Assembly (NCBI GenBank): GCA_016931995.1
Contig: JAFGDS010000052.1
Coordinates: forward strand, 1-37,013
Source: Pirellulales bacterium
GTDB taxonomy: Bacteria; Planctomycetota; Planctomycetia; Pirellulales; Thermoguttaceae
Reading direction: 5' to 3'
Length of the DNA: 37,013 nucleotides
The translations under genes and the position numbers were made by a program. Shown here one piece after another: positions 8,199-13,595 of this stretch (position 1 is the stretch's first letter; every line of letters begins with the position of its first letter). The notes beneath the pieces are model-generated. The model was not told the origin of the DNA, ran no database searches, and saw nothing but the letters and a program-made list of their open reading frames with translations.

Positions 8199-8333
8199 GG
8201 AAGGGCGAGGCTCCCGCCGAACCGCGTTTGCCGAGTGCCACTGGCTCCGCCAGTGCTTCTTGTGAAGCGTGGGAGGACTTCCTCCAACAACGCATGGATT
8301 GGCCACCACGCGCACTGGCAAAGCCCGTGGCAC
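8199..8333. repeat. repeat cluster: GGGCGAGGCTCCCGCC box plus an inverted CACTGGC pair
   Basis: 8199-8224 holds the GAAGGGCGAGGCTCCCGCCG box, also found inside the glycosidase gene at 32882-32911. 8235-8256 and 8312-8333 are oppositely oriented CACTGG..CCAGTG palindromes; the first is identical to the reverse complement of 3856-3877. A diverged GAGGGCAAGGCTCC copy follows near 8411. The cluster abuts the 5' end of the DUF1570 gene. The remainder to 8557 holds nothing I can name. Confidence 0.75.
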
Positions 8334-8557
8334 ACCTGCCCTCGGCGCTCGCGTGTGGGGATTGCCGTGTTCACTGTTGTTGACCTGCGTTGCCGGGCGC
8401 AAAAAACGGGGAGGGCAAGGCTCCGACCAAGCCGCGGGGCTCGCGACGAGTCCCGGCTCGGTGGGAACCTCACCCTCCCGAGGACTTCACGTGGAAGAAC
8501 TCCAAGCGGCGGGGTAGCGCCCGTTTGCGAGACGGACGCTGCCCGCCGTTTTGTCGC

Positions 8558-8755
8558 TCACACCAGCTTGACGTTTTCGGCGCGGGGGCCCTTGGGGCCA
8601 CGGCCTTCGGTATAGCTCACCGCTTGGCCCTCGCGGAGCGTGTCGAAACTTGCTCCCTCGACGGCGCTGTGGTGGAAGAACAGCTCGCCGCGCTCTCCTT
8701 CGATGAACCCAAACCCTTTGTCACCGATCAACTTTTTGATCGTCCCTTGCGGCAT
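8558..8755 (-). CDS. cold-shock domain protein (CspA family)
   Basis: A 65-residue single-domain OB-fold RNA chaperone that binds single-stranded RNA and DNA. RNP1 is KGFGFIEGE and RNP2 is ELFFHHSAVEG. The closing block GQAVSYTEGRGPKGPRAENVKLV is typical. The start is ATG 8755, with AAGGAG on the minus strand (8763-8768) and a 7-base gap. Upstream on the same strand is a pyrimidine tract and a gene-free region of several hundred bases, suggesting a long leader as in other cold-shock mRNAs. The family is certain; whether it is cold-inducible is unknown. Confidence 0.96.
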   Translation of the reverse strand: MPQGTIKKLIGDKGFGFIEGERGELFFHHSAVEGASFDTLREGQAVSYTEGRGPKGPRAENVKLV

Positions 8756-8983
8756 GACGCCACTCCTTGAAGAAAGAAAAAAAACGCACTAGACCGCCGT
8801 CCTCGATCCCAACGTTGTCTCGTGTCAGGGAGGATCGCGGCCAAACAAAAAGGGAGAGAATCAACCGCAATTGGAGAGCGACATATCGAGAACAATCTGC
8901 CGCCGCACAAATGGCCGGATACGTGGACGTACGCACTTGAAAGTGCCATTGCGCCCACGTTGCTTCTCACCACTAGGCCGTCC

Positions 8984-8992
8984 ATCATACCA
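8984..8992 (-). promoter_or_regulatory. candidate extended -10 promoter of the cold-shock gene
   Basis: Reading the minus strand, TGGTATGAT: a TATGAT box (8989 to 8984) preceded by TGG. There is no convincing -35 (ATTTCG/TTTCGT near 9007-9013). It would give a leader of about 220 bases before the csp start codon. The intervening 8769-8983 has no supported gene. Confidence 0.3.
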
Positions 8993-9172
8993 CGTCCGCC
9001 GTCCAGACGAAATGGGGGTGTCTCGGTTTCTCTTGAGTTGGTCCCTCTTCGACACCCCTCTTCTGGCGAAGCCGGCCCGGCGGAGTCTCTTCCAGAGGCT
9101 TGCCCGTTGACTGCAGGCTGCCCGATCCGGCAGGCGACGAGCGACGTCTGCCGCCCCGTCCGCGATTTGGTC

Positions 9173-9201
9173 CTGACCGGGAGGCCGAAAACCGGTAGAA
9201 T
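9173..9201 (+). promoter_or_regulatory. candidate promoter of the 59-residue protein gene
   Basis: CTGACC at 9173-9178 and TAGAAT at 9196-9201 with a 17-base spacer. This predicts transcription from about 9208, with a leader of roughly 75 bases to ATG 9285. Confidence 0.4.
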
Positions 9202-9284
9202 TACCTGCTCGTCTCGTGCTGGAGCCATCCTCGGCTGTACGCGGCGACCGCGTTCCCCCGTCAGACCCCACAAGAGGAGGACTC

Positions 9285-9464
9285 ATGGCAAGAGACCGAA
9301 ACACGTACGCGAAACAGGCCAGAGAGGTAGAGAAGAGGCGCAAGGCGGAGGCCAAGCGCGCGGCCCGCCGGAAGAAGGCGCAAGCCCCCGAACCCGTCGC
9401 GGCCGGCAGTTCCCATGGAGACGGCGCTGAGACCGACTCCGATCTGGTGGTCGGGGAGGAGTAG
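9285..9464 (+). CDS. small charged protein, basic N-terminal half and acidic C-terminal tail
   Basis: 59 residues. The first 35 are dominated by Arg, Lys, Ala and Glu (NTYAKQAREVEKRRKAEAKR), predicted as one long basic helix; the rest is an acidic tail ending VVGEE. The composition suggests nucleic-acid or ribosome contact. Small basic proteins of this look occur beside cold-shock or RNA-helicase genes in other bacteria, and here it diverges from csp; that link is a recollection, not a search result. ATG 9285 is supported by GAGGAGG (9274-9280). The high GC content makes chance frames common, but the ribosome site, promoter-like sequence and biased composition argue it is real. Confidence 0.65.
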   Translation: MARDRNTYAKQAREVEKRRKAEAKRAARRKKAQAPEPVAAGSSHGDGAETDSDLVVGEE

Positions 9465-9489
9465 GGCCGGGCTTTTCTTGGGGGGGTAA

Positions 9490-10161
9490 TCACGATCTTG
9501 CCGCCGCGGCGAGCCGTTGTGCCGTCTCGTTGAGGCGGTCCATCGCCACCTGAATGCGGTCCACGTACTGCCGGAGCTGATCGGTTTCCAGGTCGGGGGG
9601 GACGACGATTGGGTTACCGGCCAAGAAGAACACTTTCGTGAACGGCTTCGGGACGATCAGATCGGTCCAACTCCCTCGAATGCGCCAGCATCGCATGCAG
9701 GAATAAGCCGTGGGAACCACGGCGCGGCCCGTGCGGGACGCCAAAAAGGCGATTCCCATGCTCATCTGCCGGCGCGGACCGCGCGGACCGTCGGGCGTGA
9801 TGACAAGATGCTTGTCTTCGGCGGCTCGGATGAGTTCGCGCATGGCGCCGGGCGTGATTCGGCTGGTCGATCCGCGAATGGTCGAGACGCCCACCCTTCG
9901 CAGCACCTGGGCGACGAACGATCCATCCGCGTGGTGACTGGTCAGCGCGGCGGTGAAGCGGTGTTTGCCCCCAAACGCCGGCATCACCATCGAGTCGTGC
10001 CAGACGCAGTAGAGATACCGCCGCGCCGGCGACATGGTATAGGGATTGGTGTCCGGCGTCTCTTCGCGAAACTCCGATTTCAGAGTTCGGAACAGAAGCC
10101 GAACGGCCGCCGTGAAGACCGCGGCGGAGAGACCGGTAAGCCGTGGACTGCGAATTCTCAA
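9490..10161 (-). CDS. DUF374 lysophospholipid acyltransferase family protein
   Basis: 223 residues with the DUF374 pattern: a hydrophobic N-terminus, CVWHDSMVMPAF (the WH-D acyltransferase-like site), then STIRGSTSRITPGAMRELIR and VITPDGPRGPRRQMSMG. These proteins are related to LpxL/PlsC-type acyltransferases and are expected to acylate a lipid at the inner membrane; the substrate is unknown. The start is TTG 10161, which overlaps the ankyrin-gene stop (TTGA, 10161-10158), pointing to translational coupling. It is the last gene of the csrA-headed run and converges with the 59-residue gene, with 25 bases between stops. Confidence 0.88.
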   Translation of the reverse strand: MRIRSPRLTGLSAAVFTAAVRLLFRTLKSEFREETPDTNPYTMSPARRYLYCVWHDSMVMPAFGGKHRFTAALTSHHADGSFVAQVLRRVGVSTIRGSTSRITPGAMRELIRAAEDKHLVITPDGPRGPRRQMSMGIAFLASRTGRAVVPTAYSCMRCWRIRGSWTDLIVPKPFTKVFFLAGNPIVVPPDLETDQLRQYVDRIQVAMDRLNETAQRLAAAARS

Positions 10162-10469
10162 GATACTCTCGCCCCGAGCAAGGCGGCCACGTCGTTGCGT
10201 CCTTCCTGGAGGGCGATGTCGACGGCCGTGCGTCCATTTCGCGTTCGGGCATCCAACTGGGCGCCGGACTGGAGCAGGGCGTTGACGACGTCAACGTGAC
10301 CCCGGGCGGCCGCCCACATCAACGCGGTAAACCCGTCCCGACTCCGGGCGTTGGGGCTGGCGCCCGCCGCCAGCAGCGTCCTAACCCGATCCAAGAGGCC
10401 GTCTTCGGCCGCCTGGGCCAACGCCTGCTCCCGCCTGCGCGCGAACCACGTTCTTACTTGTTCAAGCAT
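10158..10469 (-). CDS. small ankyrin-repeat protein
   Basis: 103 residues. After a basic N-terminal helix (MLEQVRTWFARRREQALAQA) come about two and a half ankyrin repeats: DGLLDRVRTLLAAGASPNAR, DGFTALMWAAARGHVDVVNALL, then NGRTAVDIALQEGRNDVAALL. These are protein-interaction scaffolds. No signal peptide is apparent, so it should be cytoplasmic. The start is ATG 10469; no strong ribosome site was seen. Its stop overlaps the DUF374 start. The binding partner cannot be told. Confidence 0.85.
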   Translation of the reverse strand: MLEQVRTWFARRREQALAQAAEDGLLDRVRTLLAAGASPNARSRDGFTALMWAAARGHVDVVNALLQSGAQLDARTRNGRTAVDIALQEGRNDVAALLGARVS

Positions 10470-10518
10470 ATCGCGACGAACTCATTGTTCAAGTAGCGCA
10501 CGGCCGTTGTGGGTCTGT

Positions 10519-10902
10519 TCAGTGCGGCTGTTCGCACGGCGCGCGGTCGCCGATCAGTTCCACGGCGGGTCCCTGCTTGGGCACGATGATGGTCGCAAGC
10601 AGCGAAGCTTCATCGATGCCCTCGATGGAAAACGGCTCGTTTACGGCGAAGTAGAAAAGTTGACCGGCGTCCAGGTGGATGGCTTCTCCGAGCGCGGACA
10701 CGAGGGCCCGACCCTCCAGGCAATGAAGCACGATTTCGCCCTGGGCCTCGTGCGTTGGGATCGTCTCGCCAGCGGGGATGACCAAATGGACGATCTCCAC
10801 GTCAGCCGTCTTGACCAGAAGCGAGTTGCGCCTGCCGCCGAGCGACTTCTTGAGCTCCTGCACGTCGACGGTTTCGCCGGGTTTGACAAGCGGTTCCATC
10901 AT
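10519..10902 (-). CDS. cupin-domain protein
   Basis: A single small cupin barrel of about 127 residues. IPTHEAQGEIVLHCLEGRALV gives cupin motif 1 in reduced form (His, Glu, His), followed by HLDAGQLFYFAVNEPFSIEGI as motif 2. Such proteins bind a metal or small ligand and are either enzymes or sensors. Minus-strand AAGGTGG (10914 to 10908) favours ATG 10902 or ATG 10899; GTG 10911 is also in frame. It lies about 10 bases after the 88-residue gene and is probably cotranscribed. The ligand is unknown. Confidence 0.8.
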   Translation of the reverse strand: MMEPLVKPGETVDVQELKKSLGGRRNSLLVKTADVEIVHLVIPAGETIPTHEAQGEIVLHCLEGRALVSALGEAIHLDAGQLFYFAVNEPFSIEGIDEASLLATIIVPKQGPAVELIGDRAPCEQPH

Positions 10903-10912
10903 CTTCGCCACC

Positions 10913-11179
10913 TTACGCGGGGTCCATCATCACGCTCACCTCGGGAATCATCGCGAGAACCTTCTCGAGCTCTCGCCGAGACATGTGGGAGCTGTACGCC
11001 ACGCAAAACGTGCAATTCGTCGAATCGGCGTCCTCGGTGATGGGAGCGGCCGTCTTGAAGACGAAGGACAACCCAAGACGATTGAGCAGCCACTGGGCGT
11101 TTTGAACGCCGTCCACCCGCACGCGGCAGGTTTCGCCCAAGGGACGCAACCACACGGGGAATGAATTCATGGTTCTCAT
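10913..11179 (-). CDS. 88-residue protein of unknown function
   Basis: Not recognised. The sequence begins MNSFPVWLRPLGETCRVRVD after an optional MRT, and continues with NAQWLLNRLGLSFVFKTA, TNCTFCVAYSSHMSRREL and VLAMIPEVSVMMDP. The alternation of strands and helices suggests a small alpha/beta, perhaps ferredoxin-like, fold. A CxxC pair (NCTFC) could bind metal. Starts at ATG 11179 or ATG 11170 are both possible. Tight packing between DUF3467 (39-base gap) and the cupin gene supports a real gene in the operon. Confidence 0.65.
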   Translation of the reverse strand: MRTMNSFPVWLRPLGETCRVRVDGVQNAQWLLNRLGLSFVFKTAAPITEDADSTNCTFCVAYSSHMSRRELEKVLAMIPEVSVMMDPA

Positions 11180-11218
11180 CCGAATCGGCCTGTGTAAGGA
11201 AAGACGTCTCTTTCGGTC

Positions 11219-11581
11219 CTAGGCTTGCCGCGCGCGTTTCCGCACGTCCGTCTCGATCGCGCCGAACGTGGTCTCGTGGCGCTCGAGCGTCAATTGCAGA
11301 GCGTGGATCAAACGCTTTGCCGTGTACCAGTTGGTGACGATCCGCTGCGACGCCACGATCGGTTCGTTGGGCACGCCAAACGGCTGGGAATTCAGTCCGA
11401 AGTCGATGACCATCTCCTCGGGCGTGGCCGTCACGCGACAGAAATTGGCGTAATTGGCCATCGCCGCCGAATCGTCCACCTTTACGGCCGCCGACGTCGG
11501 CGGCCGCGGGGCCTCCCGCTGGGCGTCGGAGGAAGGCGCACTCGCGTCCAGAGCCTTGCCGTTTGCCTCGGGATTGTCCAT
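11219..11581 (-). CDS. DUF3467 protein
   Basis: 120 residues. The C-terminal 80 match the DUF3467 pattern: ANYANFCRVTATPEEMVIDF, then GLNSQPFGVPNEPIVASQRI, then TNWYTAKRLIHALQLTLERH, ending in a basic stretch. The N-terminal 40 residues are disordered (Ala, Pro, Ser). DUF3467 is widespread in planctomycetes and of unknown function. ATG 11581 is chosen over upstream starts because minus-strand AGAGGAG precedes it by 7 bases. It is a central gene of the csrA-headed cluster. Confidence 0.88.
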   Translation of the reverse strand: MDNPEANGKALDASAPSSDAQREAPRPPTSAAVKVDDSAAMANYANFCRVTATPEEMVIDFGLNSQPFGVPNEPIVASQRIVTNWYTAKRLIHALQLTLERHETTFGAIETDVRKRARQA

Positions 11582-11655
11582 CGCGGGACTCCTCTTGATC
11601 GGAATTGCCGTCCGGGGCCTGCCCCCAGGTTTGGCCCAAGAGCGCGCCGCCGCGT

Positions 11656-11955
11656 TCAATCGGCCGCCGCGTCGGTGTTGGGTGGCGTCGCGGTTTGCGG
11701 CGGCGGTTGTTTGCGCGGCGCGTCTCGCGGCAGAACCTTCAATTGGTCCAACACTCCGCGGACTCCGTCCACGCTGCTGATCGCCTTCACGGCGGGGCGT
11801 CGCTGGCTCTCGTACTGGATGTTGCCCGAAAGCGTCGCCTGGCCGCCGCGGATGGTCAGGACGACGCGGGATCGCGAGCCGAGGCTCACCCGGGCCAGAT
11901 GCTGATTCGCTTTTTTGAAAATTGCCTTATCCGAGGCCGATCCGCGGTTAAACAT
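11656..11955 (-). CDS. BON-domain protein
   Basis: A small protein of about 99 residues. The core shows the BON pattern: ARVSLGSRSRVVLTIRGGQA, TLSGNIQYESQRRPAVKAIS and SVDGVRGVLDQLKVL. BON domains bind membranes or phospholipid and occur in stress proteins such as OsmY. No signal peptide is seen, so unlike OsmY it may stay in the cytoplasm. Minus-strand AAAGGGG before the start fits ATG 11955 better than ATG 11961. The start overlaps the end of the preceding gene (11948) by 8 to 14 bases. The C-terminal tail is proline and alanine rich. Confidence 0.82.
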   Translation of the reverse strand: MFNRGSASDKAIFKKANQHLARVSLGSRSRVVLTIRGGQATLSGNIQYESQRRPAVKAISSVDGVRGVLDQLKVLPRDAPRKQPPPQTATPPNTDAAAD

Positions 11956-12544
11956 GGCCATGTCCCCTTTTTCGAGGGCGTGCGCGCGCGGCGGCGGGCG
12001 TCTGATCTTCCACGGCGAGATCGCTCCGGCCCGCGCGCTCCTTCACCGAGCGAAAGGGCATTCCCGCGGCGCGCTCGTAACGCTCCGCGCGGAGGAACCA
12101 AAACGCCAGCCCGCCGGTGTTGTGGTACGCTCCGGGCGTCCTCGTGCCCCGGGCGACCGCGGCGCGAACTCCCAGCGAGCCCTTTCGTCCGGTTCTCTTC
12201 CAGCCGCGCCTTTCCATGATGATGCGAACCACCACGCCCACGGCCTGGCGAAGGCGTTTGGTGTGCCGTGGGTCTCCCTGGGCGAGAAAACGGTCGATGG
12301 CCGGTTGCGTCTCGAGTTCCCGAACGACGCCCGATAGGGCCGGACGGTCGTGATGGATCTCGGCTTCCTCCATGCGGCGCTGTCGCTGGGCATCGTCGAA
12401 GAACCTCAACACGTCGTCGAAAGGCTGCTCGGCGTCGTCGAGCACGTCGGAAAACGTTCGTCCCTGTCGGTCTTCAAGGAATTCCTTTCGCGTGATGCGA
12501 ATGGCGCCTGGCATGGACAACATTGTCTCTTCAGACACGGACAT
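11948..12544 (-). CDS. 198-residue protein of unknown function with a basic C-terminal half
   Basis: Not recognised. The N-terminal half is acidic and helical (KEFLEDRQGRTFSDVLDDAE, FDDVLRFFDDAQRQRRMEEA). The middle has QAVGVVVRIIMERRGWKRTG, and the C-terminal third is very basic (ARARPRKRGHGHV). ATG 12544 is supported by minus-strand GGAG with an 8-base gap; ATG 12520 is an alternative. It is embedded between the zinc-ribbon gene (39-base gap) and the overlapping BON gene. The acidic-then-basic layout could suit a nucleic-acid or protein-binding accessory factor, but this is speculation. Confidence 0.65.
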   Translation of the reverse strand: MSVSEETMLSMPGAIRITRKEFLEDRQGRTFSDVLDDAEQPFDDVLRFFDDAQRQRRMEEAEIHHDRPALSGVVRELETQPAIDRFLAQGDPRHTKRLRQAVGVVVRIIMERRGWKRTGRKGSLGVRAAVARGTRTPGAYHNTGGLAFWFLRAERYERAAGMPFRSVKERAGRSDLAVEDQTPAAARARPRKRGHGHV

Positions 12545-12583
12545 TAGGGAATCTCCAAAACGGGAAGTGATCAACCGTGTTCG

Positions 12584-12964
12584 TCAGTAACTTCGGCAGG
12601 CGACGCACGGGACAACGCCCACCGTGGCCTGGCACTTCGGACAGCGTATGCGATGGGCCAGCTTGAACCATTCTCCCTCCGGTATCCTCGCCAGCGCCAA
12701 CTGCCGGACGGCCGCGTCCTCGACCATGTCCACGCGTTCGACTTCCTCAAGGGTCAGACCGACGGCGTGCGCGATGGTGGAATACTCCGACACGCCCATC
12801 TCCATCACCGCGATCGCGGCGGCAACGCGATAAGGAACCTCGATGTGCCGCTTGAGCGGATGACGCCAGGGTCGGCTCCGTCGCTCTCTCTTTCCTCCGC
12901 GCGCGGCGGGCGTTTCGCTCAACGCACATGCGCAACCGCCTTGTCGAGCCTCATCATCCAACAT
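12584..12964 (-). CDS. small protein with C-terminal zinc ribbon
   Basis: 126 residues. The C-terminus IRCPKCQATVGVVPCVACRS has two CxxC knuckles (CPKC and CVAC), a clear zinc-ribbon fold. Before it, VPYRVAAAIAVMEMGVSEYS and TIAHAVGLTLEEVERVDMVE form helices resembling a helix-turn-helix-like unit. ATG 12964 is chosen because it begins just after csrA (25-base gap); the ribosome site is weak. Being next to csrA, it might act in RNA- or ribosome-linked control, but that is inference from position only. Confidence 0.7.
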   Translation of the reverse strand: MLDDEARQGGCACALSETPAARGGKRERRSRPWRHPLKRHIEVPYRVAAAIAVMEMGVSEYSTIAHAVGLTLEEVERVDMVEDAAVRQLALARIPEGEWFKLAHRIRCPKCQATVGVVPCVACRSY

Positions 12965-12989
12965 GGAATCTGCTTTCAGGGCTGACGGA

Positions 12990-13208
12990 TCAACAGTCAG
13001 CCAAAAAGGTGACGGAATCACCCCGGACACGATGATCGACCGGCCCGGCCAAACCATCGTGATCGCGCAGCTCGCCTCGCCGAATACCCACCGAGCGCGG
13101 GGCGTCGATGCCGATCTTCATCGACCGACCGTGCATCTCCAGAAACGTCACCGTAACATCCTGGCCAATATGCACCGTCTCGCCACATTTTCTGCCGAGG
13201 ACCAACAT
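12990..13208 (-). CDS. csrA: carbon storage regulator CsrA
   Basis: A 72-residue homodimeric RNA-binding post-transcriptional regulator that binds GGA motifs in mRNA leaders. MLVLGRKCGETVHIGQDVTV, then LEMHGRSMKIGIDAPRSVGI and RRGEL follow the CsrA pattern closely, including the RNA-contact strand at the N-terminus and the RRGEL segment. The 20-odd residue tail after RRGEL (HDGLAGPVDH...) is unlike common CsrA tails. ATG 13208 has GGAGGAA (13223 to 13217) 8 bases upstream; that GGAGG is itself a potential CsrA target, so autoregulation is possible. First gene of the nine-gene minus-strand run. No fliW or flagellar genes are nearby. Confidence 0.93.
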   Translation of the reverse strand: MLVLGRKCGETVHIGQDVTVTFLEMHGRSMKIGIDAPRSVGIRRGELRDHDGLAGPVDHRVRGDSVTFLADC

Positions 13209-13294
13209 GGGAACGCTTCCTCCATGAAAGGGCGGGCCCGCATCCCGGATTTGCAGTTACTAAATGTAGCAGTACAAAACATGCACCTACAAAT

Positions 13295-13322
13295 AATATA
13301 CCTTCACTTCTCCCGAGTGCAA
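13295..13322 (-). promoter_or_regulatory. candidate promoter of csrA and the downstream cluster
   Basis: On the minus strand: TTGCAC (13322 to 13317), a 16-base spacer, TATATT (13300 to 13295, 5 of 6). It lies in the one AT-rich pocket of this region (about 13258-13302). The expected start is near 13288, giving an 80-base csrA leader. A second weaker pair (TTGTAG 13292-13287 and TACATT 13268-13263, spacer 18) overlaps. Confidence 0.45.
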
Positions 13323-13495
13323 AGGGCACTTCGCGTCGTATTCCAAGAAATCCCGCTCTCCCGATCACCACGAGATGACCATCACGGGTGGACACCAACC
13401 GTATGACAGTGGGGGTCCTGGCGAGGGCGGGTCCGCTGCGAGGAGGACAGCCCCATTCCTGCTCCGCAAGGATCGGGACCGTCCCCGGGGCACTC

Positions 13496-13567
13496 GTCAT
13501 CCTAAACGCAGCGGAGGATCTCGTTGGCATTACGCGAGTGGAGATCCTTCGCTGCGCTCAGGATGAC
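13496..13567. repeat. inverted pair of the GGATGAC-arm repeat
   Basis: Arm 1 (13496-13522) starts GTCATCCTAAACGCAGCGGA. Arm 2 (13541-13567) ends GCTGCGCTCAGGATGAC. They are near-complementary with an 18-base loop, giving a strong hairpin between the nagB-fusion stop (13596) and the csrA promoter. It could end transcription of the nagB fusion. Confidence 0.8.
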
Positions 13568-13595
13568 CGTCTGGGCCCGAGTCTGGAATAGGCCC

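Noticed and set aside
11615-11659. N-terminal extension of the DUF3467 protein from the upstream start at 11659
   Set aside because: Start 11581 has a good ribosome site; the extension has none and lacks the family pattern.
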